From contig JAFVSI010000019.1 of NCBI GenBank assembly GCA_017503865.1, forward strand, positions 28,089-92,088: 64,000 bases of DNA, in the 5' to 3' direction. This document shows, one piece after another, positions 8,797-16,638 of this stretch. The notes below the pieces were generated by a model, which saw only the letters and a list, made by a program, of their open reading frames with translations, searched no databases and was not told the DNA's origin. Position 1 is the first letter of the stretch, and each line of letters starts with the position of its first letter. The position numbers were made by a program, and so were the translations under genes. This stretch comes from Clostridia bacterium. Lineage in GTDB: Bacteria; Bacillota; Clostridia; Oscillospirales; CAG-272.

Positions 8797-9378
8797 ATGG
8801 ACGGTGAAAATATAAGCAGAATATTTAAAAAGATGCCCGTGATCGAGTGTGAGCGTCTTATCTTAAGACCGATGAGAGTGACCGATGCAGAGGACGTTTA
8901 CGATTACGCAAAGCGTCCCGACCTCACAAGATACCTATTGTGGTCACCGCATCCGTTTTTGGCACATACCAAGGAATACCTTAAATACGTAGTTAAGCAG
9001 TACCGTGCGGGCAATTTTTACGATTGGGCGATCGAGGAAAAGGAAAGCGGAAAAATGATAGGCACCTGCGGTTTTACCGCGATAGATACCGAGCATAGAA
9101 GCGGAGAGCTTGGTTACGTCATAAATCCCGATTTTCACCGCAGAGGATATGCTCCCGAGGCTGCGAAAGCTGTTATGGATTTCGGATTTCGCGAGCTGCA
9201 TCTTAACCGCATACAGTGCAGATTTATGAAGGGGAACGAAGCTTCTCTAAAAGTAGCCAAAAAGCTTGGAATGACCTTTGAGGGATATTTGCGTGACTAT
9301 CTCTACGTAAAGGGAACTTACAGGACGATAGGCTTTTGCTCGATACTTCGTGATGAATACGATTTTAACAATGAATAA
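8797..9378 (+). CDS. GNAT-family N-acetyltransferase, RimJ/RimL-like
   Basis: Cytosolic acetyl-CoA-dependent acetyltransferase of 193 residues. Residues 17-35 (CERLILRPMRVTDAEDVYD) match the N-terminal strand of the Acetyltransf_3 group. The acetyl-CoA loop is in NPDFHRRGYAPEAAKAVMDF (about residues 110-130), and NEASLKVAKKLGM is the conserved C-terminal helix of the RimJ/RimL group. Members acetylate ribosomal protein N-termini or small amines; the substrate cannot be told here. It has its own promoter and stands alone. Its ribosome-binding site holds an 8-G run that could slip. Confidence 0.9.
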   Translation: MDGENISRIFKKMPVIECERLILRPMRVTDAEDVYDYAKRPDLTRYLLWSPHPFLAHTKEYLKYVVKQYRAGNFYDWAIEEKESGKMIGTCGFTAIDTEHRSGELGYVINPDFHRRGYAPEAAKAVMDFGFRELHLNRIQCRFMKGNEASLKVAKKLGMTFEGYLRDYLYVKGTYRTIGFCSILRDEYDFNNE

Positions 9379-9452
9379 TATATAAAATTGAATATTTTAT
9401 CCGTCTTTGGTAAAAATATCATTACGATATTTTGCGAAAGGCGGTTTTTATT

Positions 9453-10016
9453 ATGTCAGATTATTTGAAAACTAGTATTGAGCCCGAGAGGCTGAAGGGA
9501 ACGAAAACAGAGCAAAATCTACACACGGCACTTTCGGGTGAATCCCAGGCATATCTTCGCTACAAATGGTTTGAAGCGAAGGCTAAAAAGGACGGCTACG
9601 TTGACGTGGCAAGTATTTTTTGCGAGACAGCTGGAAACGAGAAGGAGCACGCAGAAATTTGGTTCAATTATCTCGGTGGACTTGGTGACACCGAGCATAA
9701 TCTTTCGGTAGCCGCAAACGGAGAGCATTTCGAGTGGGAGAGTATGTATGCACAGTTTGCAAAAGAAGCGAGGGAAGAGGGGTTTGAGCCTCTTGCTCTC
9801 CTTTTTGAGAGGGTTGCCTCGATTGAAAAAATGCACGAGGCGAGATACCGCTGTCAGTACAATAAGATAAAGAACGGTGAGATGTTTAAGTCAAATTCCT
9901 CTCACACAAAATGGATATGTCTAAATTGCGGATATATAATAGAAGGAAGCGAACCTCCCGCCGTTTGCCCGACCTGTATGCACCCGAAGGGATACTTTAA
10001 GGCACAGGAGCAGTAA
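9453..10016 (+). CDS. rbr: Rubrerythrin
   Basis: Peroxide-reducing non-haem iron protein of anaerobes, about 187 residues. The N-terminal ferritin-like four-helix domain carries the glutamates of a di-iron site (SGESQAYLRYKWF, TAGNEKEHAEIW, SIEKMHEARY). The C-terminal rubredoxin-like domain binds one iron through CLNCG and CPTC. I chose the ATG at 9453 because AAGGCGG lies 9 bases upstream; an in-frame TTG at 9432 would put that site inside the gene. It has no redox partner beside it and ends in a strong terminator, so it is monocistronic. It marks the host as anaerobic or microaerophilic. Confidence 0.95.
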   Translation: MSDYLKTSIEPERLKGTKTEQNLHTALSGESQAYLRYKWFEAKAKKDGYVDVASIFCETAGNEKEHAEIWFNYLGGLGDTEHNLSVAANGEHFEWESMYAQFAKEAREEGFEPLALLFERVASIEKMHEARYRCQYNKIKNGEMFKSNSSHTKWICLNCGYIIEGSEPPAVCPTCMHPKGYFKAQEQ

Positions 10017-10030
10017 AATTAAAAAGATAA

Positions 10031-10068
10031 AAAGGCTACCGCCAAGACTTTGGCAGTAGCCTTTTTTT
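10031..10068 (+). terminator. Terminator of rubrerythrin
   Basis: Hairpin with 15-base arms (AAAGGCTACCGCCAA and TTGGCAGTAGCCTTT, one mismatch), followed by a T-run. Confidence 0.9.
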
Positions 10069-10311
10069 GTGAAAAATTATTCAACTTTTATTCAACATTT
10101 TCCGTTATTGTGGACAATGTTTATACCAAATCTACTAAAATAGAGTTGTTTTTTGTACAAAAAGTGCTGTAAAAAATATTTAAATTTGTAAAAAAATGTA
10201 AATTAAGGGTTGGAAACGGCAAAAATCTCTTGTGAAAGAAGCAAAAATCAAATAATTTTAGAAAAAAGTAATAAAAACTGAACAATTTTTAAAAAAATTT
10301 TTGAATTCCTA
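10069..10311. other. AT-rich spacer before the division cluster
   Basis: No gene is visible in this part of the 473-base gap. It is very AT-rich. At its left end are two 11-base-spaced copies of TTATTCAAC (10077-10085 and 10088-10096). TGTGGACAA (10109-10117) is one base from a DnaA box on the minus strand. Whether DnaA binds there is unknown. Confidence 0.5.
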
Positions 10312-10340
10312 TTGATTATATAAATAATTTATTTTATAAT
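10312..10340 (+). promoter_or_regulatory. Promoter of the division and cell-wall cluster
   Basis: TTGATT (10312-10317) and TATAAT (10335-10340) with a 17-base spacer. Transcription should start near 10347, giving a leader of about 143 bases before mraZ that contains the MraZ boxes. Confidence 0.8.
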
Positions 10341-10357
10341 ATAACCACCGGTGGGGG

Positions 10358-10427
10358 AAAATGGGTTAAAGTGTTACAAAGTGGTGCGAAAAAATGCCAA
10401 GTGGAGCGAAAGTGAACCAAATGAGTA
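10358..10427 (+). promoter_or_regulatory. Tandem MraZ boxes
   Basis: Seven units at an exact 10-base period: AAAATGGGTT, AAAGTGTTAC, AAAGTGGTGC, GAAAAAATGC, CAAGTGGAGC, GAAAGTGAAC, CAAATGAGTA. The core AAAGTG(G/T) plus three free bases is the box known for MraZ in mycoplasmas, and the period matches the E. coli boxes. They lie between the promoter and mraZ, as expected for autoregulation. The fourth unit is degenerate. Confidence 0.8.
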
Positions 10428-10489
10428 ACGATCCCATCTAAAAAATCTCAACCAACAGACAAAAAACAGACGAAAGGGGGTAACCGATA

Positions 10490-10912
10490 ATGCTTTCAGG
10501 TGAATACAAACATACTCTTGACCCGAAAAAGAGACTTTTTATTCCTGCCAAGCACAGAGAAGAGCTTGGAGAAACGTTTATGATAGCAAAAAGCGTTAGA
10601 GGTAACAGCCTTAAAGTCTATTCGTTGTCCGAGTGGGAAAAATACATTGAGCCCATCAAAAAGATAGACCGTAAAAATTTTGAGGCGGTCACGAGATATC
10701 TTCACAGCACCGCGGTACAGGTTACACCCGATGCACAGGGAAGAGTAATTCTCACCCCTTCTCTTATAGAGTTTGCAAAGATCACAAAGAACGCATATAT
10801 CGTCGGATGTGGCGATTACGCAGAGATCTGGGCTGAAGAAGAGTACGCAGCAACCGTTGAAAGCATTGACTTTGAAGAACTCAGAGCAACTCTTGAGGCG
10901 TTTGGTCTGTAA
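10490..10912 (+). CDS. mraZ: Transcriptional regulator MraZ
   Basis: DNA-binding regulator of the division and cell-wall cluster, 140 residues, full length. Two AbrB-like half domains each carry the DxxxR motif (DPKKRLFIPAKHREE near residue 10 and DAQGRVILTPSL near residue 83). Family members form ring-shaped oligomers that bind repeated boxes; matching repeats lie 60-130 bases upstream. The ATG follows GAAAGGGGG with suitable spacing. It is the first gene of the cluster and precedes rsmH by 9 bases. Confidence 0.97.
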   Translation: MLSGEYKHTLDPKKRLFIPAKHREELGETFMIAKSVRGNSLKVYSLSEWEKYIEPIKKIDRKNFEAVTRYLHSTAVQVTPDAQGRVILTPSLIEFAKITKNAYIVGCGDYAEIWAEEEYAATVESIDFEELRATLEAFGL

Positions 10913-10921
10913 GGGGAATAA

Positions 10922-11866
10922 ATGGAAAAGGAAATTGTTTTTTCGCACCGTTCGGTTTTACTTGACGAGTGCATAGATGGGCTTTCGATAAAGCCTGACG
11001 GAGTATATGTCGATGGTACCGCGGGGGGCGGTGGCCATTCGTTTGAGATCGCACGGAGACTTGTGGGGGGCAGACTTATCTGTATAGATCAAGACTCCGC
11101 TGCGATTGAGGCGGCAAGTAAAAAGCTTGCCCCTTTTTCTGATAATGTGACGATTGTGAGGAACAATTTTTCGAACGTAGCTGACGTTTGTGCCGAGCTT
11201 GGCATCGAAAAAATTGACGGAATGCTTATGGACCTCGGCGTTTCCTCATATCAGCTTGACACTGCCGAGAGAGGCTTCTCGTACAACGCTGACGCACCGC
11301 TCGATATGAGAATGGACGGACGTGCGGCACTCACTGCTGAGATCGTTGTTAATACTTATTCCTTCGAGGAACTCAAGAAGATTCTTTTTGAGTACGGAGA
11401 GGAAAAATTCTCTCGCCAGATAGCCTCGGCAATAGTTGCCGAGAGGCAGAGAGAGCCGATAATGAGCACAGCTCGCCTTTGTGAGATAATCAAGGGAGCA
11501 ATTCCTAAGGCGGCAAGAGAGGGCGGTCATCACCCCGCAAAGAGAAGCTTTCAGGCGATAAGGATCGAGGTCAACCGTGAGCTTGACGTTATCGCACCCG
11601 CAATAAGAGACGGAGTGAAGCTTCTTGGGAAGGGTGGCAGAATGGCAATAATAACCTTCCACTCGCTCGAGGACAGAATAGTAAAGCAAGCATACGCAAA
11701 GCTTGCCGAGGGCTGCACTTGCCCAAAGAGCTTACCGATATGCGTGTGCAACAACAAGCCAACCGTCAAGGTGATAACGAAGCACCCAATTCTTCCAAGC
11801 GAAGGGGAGCTTAGTGAAAATCCTCGCTCGAGAAGTGCAAAGCTTCGAGTTTGCGAGAAGCTTTAA
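10922..11866 (+). CDS. rsmH: 16S rRNA (cytosine-1402-N4)-methyltransferase
   Basis: SAM-dependent enzyme methylating N4 of C1402 in the decoding centre of 16S rRNA, 314 residues, the usual length. The N-terminal HRSVLLDE and the glycine-rich SAM loop VDGTAGGGGHSFEIA (residues 30-44) are diagnostic. LMDLGVSSYQLD and the C-terminal IITFHSLEDRIVK are family motifs too. It follows mraZ in the standard order. The gene has no evident role in division, but the linkage is conserved across bacteria. Confidence 0.98.
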   Translation: MEKEIVFSHRSVLLDECIDGLSIKPDGVYVDGTAGGGGHSFEIARRLVGGRLICIDQDSAAIEAASKKLAPFSDNVTIVRNNFSNVADVCAELGIEKIDGMLMDLGVSSYQLDTAERGFSYNADAPLDMRMDGRAALTAEIVVNTYSFEELKKILFEYGEEKFSRQIASAIVAERQREPIMSTARLCEIIKGAIPKAAREGGHHPAKRSFQAIRIEVNRELDVIAPAIRDGVKLLGKGGRMAIITFHSLEDRIVKQAYAKLAEGCTCPKSLPICVCNNKPTVKVITKHPILPSEGELSENPRSRSAKLRVCEKL

Positions 11867-11914
11867 AAAAGTCAAATTCAAAATTACGATATAAAAAATA
11901 ACGGAGGTTTCAAT

Positions 11915-12700
11915 ATGTCTAACACAAATGAATCTTATAATCGTTGCTTGTCACAGCTCAAGGCCAGATACGGTTCAAGAGGAATAAGTGTAAATATGGA
12001 ACGTTCCGTTAACGCACAAAAGAAGGCAGAGGAAGAGGCTGTATCTTCAAGCTACTATCTTTTTGATTCGAGAAGCGGAATTGCATCAAGCTTCAAAAGC
12101 GGAGAATACAAGGGCTCGAAGTATATGACCTCTGAGGACTTTCTCAGATACTTCCGCAGCCGCCGTCCTTACTCGGTTCCCGTTAAGAACAACCGAGTAG
12201 CCGAGGTGTCGGCACACAAGGGCACAAGAGAAGGGTCCTCGGACTCAAAGGAGGGTCACTTATCACGTGCAATTTCGACGTTAAAAAGACTTAGAGAAAA
12301 ATGGCTTCCCACTGAAAGAAGGGAAGGTCGCACAGAGATAAGAGGCTTTAAGTTCCCAATAGCCGCTGTAAGCTACATACTCGTTTTTTCCTTTTCTCTC
12401 GGACTTCTTGTGAGCGGTTCGGTTATGATAGGTAACGCTTCGGGTGAGCTTGGTGAGCTTAACACAAAGATCTCTGTTCTTGAGGCACGCGAGTCGGAAT
12501 TGCAAAGCGAAATAGACCTTAAATACGATATAGCTTCTATAAAGGCTGATGCCGAGGAGCTTGGAATGATATCCTCTCAGTTTGTCGGTGGAAAGACTCT
12601 TGAGGCTGAGGCTGACGAAGAGGTCGAGGTTTACGGTGAGGCTGAGGAGGTAGGCGGATTTGCCGCACTTCTCAGTGCTATAGGAATAGACGTTGACTGA
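11915..12700 (+). CDS. FtsL-like division protein with a long cytoplasmic part
   Basis: A 261-residue single-span protein in the place where ftsL sits in other clusters. Residues 1-145 are charged and probably cytoplasmic; one helix spans about 146-172; a heptad-rich coiled coil (about 178-215, ELNTKISVLEARESELQSEI) lies outside, with a short acidic tail. FtsL proteins bind DivIB and DivIC through such a coiled coil and activate FtsW and the class B PBP. Typical FtsL is about half this length, so the N-terminal extension is unusual. Identity rests on topology and position rather than sequence similarity. Confidence 0.7.
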   Translation: MSNTNESYNRCLSQLKARYGSRGISVNMERSVNAQKKAEEEAVSSSYYLFDSRSGIASSFKSGEYKGSKYMTSEDFLRYFRSRRPYSVPVKNNRVAEVSAHKGTREGSSDSKEGHLSRAISTLKRLREKWLPTERREGRTEIRGFKFPIAAVSYILVFSFSLGLLVSGSVMIGNASGELGELNTKISVLEARESELQSEIDLKYDIASIKADAEELGMISSQFVGGKTLEAEADEEVEVYGEAEEVGGFAALLSAIGIDVD

Positions 12701-12785
12701 TATCCACTCGTTCTTTTTTAGAATAAATATCGCTTGCGGTACATAATCTTTAATAAATTATTTGCAGAAGTGTTAGGAGGAAGGA

Positions 12786-15050
12786 ATGCCATCCGGTAAA
12801 TTGAGTTCGAGTGCTGTCAAGCGTTCAACGTGGCTCGGTATTATAATAGTGGCTGTTTTCGCCGTCCTTCTATTGCGAGTTCTTTACTTGCAGACGGTAA
12901 ACTTTGAAAAGTATCAAAAAAAGGTTATTGACCAGATGACGACCGAATCTAAGGTCGCCGCAGACAGAGGAAAGATATACGATAAGAACGGAAATATTCT
13001 TGCCACGAATATTACCACGTACAGAGTATTCATTTCTCCGTCCTCGATAAAGTCGGCTCAGGACGATCTTGAAGAGGGAGATACAAAAAACTACTACGAG
13101 CTTGTGTCGAAGGGTCTTTCGGAAATTCTCGGTGTTGAATATGCGGACGTATATAAGCAGGCGACCGAGTACACGAAATATCTCGACAGAACGATAAAGA
13201 AAAAAGTCGATGAAGAGACTGCCGATGCGGTCTGTAAGTTCATTGACGATAACGGACTACAGAATATGATATATCTTGAGGCTCAAAGCACAAGATATTA
13301 TCCATACGGCTCGCTTGCCTCGCACGTGCTTGGCTTTGCGAGTGCTGACGGTGAGGGACTTTACGGCATCGAATATCAATATGACGAGTATCTCAAAGGA
13401 ATTGACGGCTATTACATAATCGCGAGAGACTCCTACGGAAACGAGATGCCGCTCGATTATGCGAGTTATATTGATGCAATTTCGGGCTATAACGTTGAAA
13501 CGACTATTGACGTAAGCATTCAAGGCTTTCTTGAAGAGCAGATAGAAAAGACCGTACTCGATCATAAGGCGGCAAACCGTGCCTGCGGAATCGTAATCGA
13601 CGTAAATACGGGAGCTGTTCTTGCAATGGCTACCTCGTCGTCATTTGATTTGAACGATCCTTGGGAGCTTGATTCGGTCTCGACAGAGACACTCGAGCAT
13701 TCGGGTTTTGCAAAGGACTCCGAAGAGTACTCAAATCTTCAGCGAGACCTTTTGACGTCAATGTGGTCGAATAAAGCGATAACCGAGAGCTATATTCCCG
13801 GTTCAACCTTTAAAATAATCACCTCTGCGATGGGATTCGAAGAGGGCGTTGTGAAAATAAGCGACGTATGTACTTGCGGTGGCTCACTCGTCTTTGGCGG
13901 ACATAAGATACATTGCCACAAGACCGAGGGACACGGAGCACTTACCTTTGCTCAGGGACTTCAGCAGTCCTGCAACGTCTGGTTTATGACGCTCGGCAAA
14001 CGCATAGGTATCGAAAATTATCAAAAGCACGTAGAGGCTTTTGGATATTACGAAAAAACAGGAATAGACCTTCCCGGTGAAGGAAACAGTATATTTGCAT
14101 CCGAAATGACCGAGCTTGACCTTGTAATATATTCGTTCGGTCAGAACTTTAACGTAACTCCTATTCAGCACATAAGTGCAATAAGTGCCGTTGCAAACGG
14201 CGGTAAGCTTGTAACTCCTTACCTTGTTTCAAGAGTTACTGACAATGCGGGTAACACCGTTTACGAGCACGATACCGAGATAAAGCGTCAGGTAATAAGC
14301 GAGGCGGTCTGCGAGACTATAGCGACTATGCTTGAAGAGGGCGTTTCGGGTGACGGCGGTGCTAAAAACGCGTACGTTGCAGGCTATAGAGTAGCGGCAA
14401 AAACGGGTACGTCAGAGAAAAAGACGGCAGGCGACGAGGGCGAATACATCTGCTCTTGTGCGGCTTTCGCTCCCGCAGACGATCCTGAGGTCGCAATTAT
14501 TATAGTTGTTGACGAGCCCAAAAAGGGATACCTTTACGGTAGTACGGTAGCAGCTCCCTACGTTGGAGATGCACTCGAGTCGATTCTTCCTTATATGGGA
14601 GTAGAGGCAAATTATACACAGGAAGAGCTTGATAATATGGCAGTTCGCGTTTCGGGCTATAAGGGCTGGAGCGTAAGCTATGCCAAGCGAATGATAGAGC
14701 AAAGCGGAATGAGAGCACTTGTTGTCGGTGACGGAAACGTAGTTACCTCACAGCTTCCCGCAAGCGGAACTTACGTTGAAAAGAACGGTGCTACAGTTGT
14801 TCTTTATACGGGCAAGGAAGCACCGAGTGAGAACGTAAGCGTTCCCGATCTTACGGGAATGACGGCAGCTCACGCAAATCAAACGCTGATAAATCTCGGA
14901 CTTAACGTAAAAATTGAAGGAACTCCTCATTACCTCACGGGAAATGAGGAAATAGTAGTTGTCGAGCAGTCGCACCCGAAGGGGACGATGGTTGCAAAGG
15001 GAACCGTCGTTACGGTGACCTTCAGATATATCGGCGGCGACGACGCATAA
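12786..15050 (+). CDS. Class B penicillin-binding protein with PASTA domains (FtsI/SpoVD-like)
   Basis: Septal DD-transpeptidase of 754 residues. A membrane anchor (about residues 16-36) is followed by the PBP dimer domain (about 50-215) and the transpeptidase domain. The catalytic serine is S340 in STFK; the second motif is SCN at 395-397 and the third KTG at 539-541, so all three active-site motifs are intact. The C-terminus holds two PASTA domains (about 615-675 and 680-750; VPDLTGMTAAHANQTL starts the second). In Bacillus, PBP2B and SpoVD share this plan; which role applies here cannot be told. The ribosome-binding site is AGGAGGAAGGA. It works with FtsW encoded six genes on. Confidence 0.93.
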   Translation: MPSGKLSSSAVKRSTWLGIIIVAVFAVLLLRVLYLQTVNFEKYQKKVIDQMTTESKVAADRGKIYDKNGNILATNITTYRVFISPSSIKSAQDDLEEGDTKNYYELVSKGLSEILGVEYADVYKQATEYTKYLDRTIKKKVDEETADAVCKFIDDNGLQNMIYLEAQSTRYYPYGSLASHVLGFASADGEGLYGIEYQYDEYLKGIDGYYIIARDSYGNEMPLDYASYIDAISGYNVETTIDVSIQGFLEEQIEKTVLDHKAANRACGIVIDVNTGAVLAMATSSSFDLNDPWELDSVSTETLEHSGFAKDSEEYSNLQRDLLTSMWSNKAITESYIPGSTFKIITSAMGFEEGVVKISDVCTCGGSLVFGGHKIHCHKTEGHGALTFAQGLQQSCNVWFMTLGKRIGIENYQKHVEAFGYYEKTGIDLPGEGNSIFASEMTELDLVIYSFGQNFNVTPIQHISAISAVANGGKLVTPYLVSRVTDNAGNTVYEHDTEIKRQVISEAVCETIATMLEEGVSGDGGAKNAYVAGYRVAAKTGTSEKKTAGDEGEYICSCAAFAPADDPEVAIIIVVDEPKKGYLYGSTVAAPYVGDALESILPYMGVEANYTQEELDNMAVRVSGYKGWSVSYAKRMIEQSGMRALVVGDGNVVTSQLPASGTYVEKNGATVVLYTGKEAPSENVSVPDLTGMTAAHANQTLINLGLNVKIEGTPHYLTGNEEIVVVEQSHPKGTMVAKGTVVTVTFRYIGGDDA

Positions 15051-15061
15051 ATTTAAATAAG

Positions 15062-15119
15062 AGCCGCAAGGCATAGGAAGTACAAAGAAATAATCTTTAA
15101 GGAGACTTTCTATGCGGCT
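15062..15119 (+). promoter_or_regulatory. Hairpin enclosing the murE start codon
   Basis: The 5' arm (15062-15081, with a 5-base bulge) pairs with 15105-15119 over 15 base pairs, 14 of them Watson-Crick and one G-U. The ATG of murE (15112-15114) is in the stem, and its AAGGAG site (15099-15104) sits at the end of the 23-base loop. This should hinder initiation unless the stem is opened. The regulatory role is an inference. Confidence 0.55.
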
Positions 15120-16617
15120 TGAAAAATTACTTTCGGGGGCGAATATCGCCTGTCCCAAGAATATGAGTGGTATTGAGATAACCTCAATAGTCACGGACTC
15201 TCGTTTGGTGAGAGAAGGCAGTATGTTTATCTGTATTGACGGACTTCATACTGACGGACACAAATTTATAAATAATGCAGTCAACGCCGGTGCCTCGGTA
15301 ATTGTAATGGACGAGGGGCGTGACGAATGTGTGGGTGGTGCCGCAGCTGTTAAAGTTTTAAACACGAGACGCGCAAGCGCATTCCTATACAATTCCTGGC
15401 ACGGTGGTCCTGCGAGTAAACTTAAAATAATAGGTATAACGGGAACAAACGGAAAAACGAGTATTGGTCTTATACTTCGGGATATATTCAAAAAAAGCGG
15501 AAAGCGGTGCGGTTATATCGGCACCGTAGGTTCTTATTCTCTCGAAAAAAGGATAGAATTGAGGTCAGCAAATCCACTTGCGAATATGACGACTCCCGAT
15601 CCGCCCGAGCTTTATGAAATTCTTGCACAAATGGTAGAGGACGGAGTTGAGTATGTCTTTCTTGAGGCTACGTCTCACGCGTCGGCACTGTCTAAGCTCG
15701 ATCCAATACGTTTCGACGTTCTCGTTTTCACGAATTTAACAAGAGACCATCTTGATTTTCACGGCAGTATGGAAGGGTATTTTGCCTCAAAAGCAAAGCT
15801 TTTCGAGCGATGCGATACCGCTGTGATAAACGCCGATGACGCCTATGCCTCGGCAATACTTAACGCAAGCCTCGCAAAAAGAAATATTCTTTGCTCGTGC
15901 GAGGGTAATTTAAGCAATTTCTCCGCATCGAATATCCGTTTAGGGGGCGGTGACGGCTTTTCTATGAGAGTCAGAACCGAAAAGACGGAGTTCGATGTAG
16001 CTATCCCCTTGGTGGGAAGATTTTCTCCGACAAACTCACTTGAGGCGATAGCCGTAGCAGAGTGCTGCGGTATCGCCGAGGGTGAGCTTGTAAACGCTCT
16101 TAGGACACTTTCCCCTGTTCCGGGAAGAATGGAGAAGGTAAACATTGATAAAAGGGCGGATTTTTCCGTCTATATTGATTACGCACATACGCCCGACGCA
16201 CTTGAAAACGTGTTGCGGTCGGCAAGAGATATGACGCTCTCGTCTATGACTCAAAGGGGAAGGGTAATAGTCCTTTTCGGTTGCGGTGGCGAGAGAGACA
16301 GAGGAAAACGGAAAGAAATGGGTGCCGTTGCCTCAAAATTCGCGGATTTTGTTATCGTTACGTCGGATAACAGCAGAAGCGAAGATCCCACTGAGATTAT
16401 CGGGGATATTTATAAAGGAATCAACAAGGAAAAAGAACATATAATAATTGTCGAACGCGAGTCTGCAATAAGATTTGCGGTATCGATGGCAAGGAGTGGA
16501 GACGTAATTCTCCTTGCAGGTAAGGGACACGAAAATTATGAGATCTCATATAGGGGTAAATTGCCCTTTTTTGAGAGTGATATAGTAAAGGACGCTGTAA
16601 GCAAACGGTTTGCTTAG
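15112..16617 (+). CDS. murE: UDP-N-acetylmuramoyl-dipeptide ligase MurE
   Basis: Cytosolic ligase adding the third amino acid to UDP-MurNAc-L-Ala-D-Glu, 501 residues. The ATP loop GITGTNGKTS is at about residues 107-116. The central domain shows TTPDPPELY and LTRDHLDFHGSMEGY, and the C-terminal domain IDYAHTPDALENVL. The substrate-selecting loop reads DNSRSEDP where diaminopimelate enzymes usually have DNPR; the kept arginine points to meso-diaminopimelate, with a serine replacing proline. The start codon is sealed in a hairpin. MurF follows about 20 bases on. Confidence 0.96.
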   Translation: MRLEKLLSGANIACPKNMSGIEITSIVTDSRLVREGSMFICIDGLHTDGHKFINNAVNAGASVIVMDEGRDECVGGAAAVKVLNTRRASAFLYNSWHGGPASKLKIIGITGTNGKTSIGLILRDIFKKSGKRCGYIGTVGSYSLEKRIELRSANPLANMTTPDPPELYEILAQMVEDGVEYVFLEATSHASALSKLDPIRFDVLVFTNLTRDHLDFHGSMEGYFASKAKLFERCDTAVINADDAYASAILNASLAKRNILCSCEGNLSNFSASNIRLGGGDGFSMRVRTEKTEFDVAIPLVGRFSPTNSLEAIAVAECCGIAEGELVNALRTLSPVPGRMEKVNIDKRADFSVYIDYAHTPDALENVLRSARDMTLSSMTQRGRVIVLFGCGGERDRGKRKEMGAVASKFADFVIVTSDNSRSEDPTEIIGDIYKGINKEKEHIIIVERESAIRFAVSMARSGDVILLAGKGHENYEISYRGKLPFFESDIVKDAVSKRFA

Positions 16618-16638
16618 GGCGTGAAAGGGGGCAAAGCA

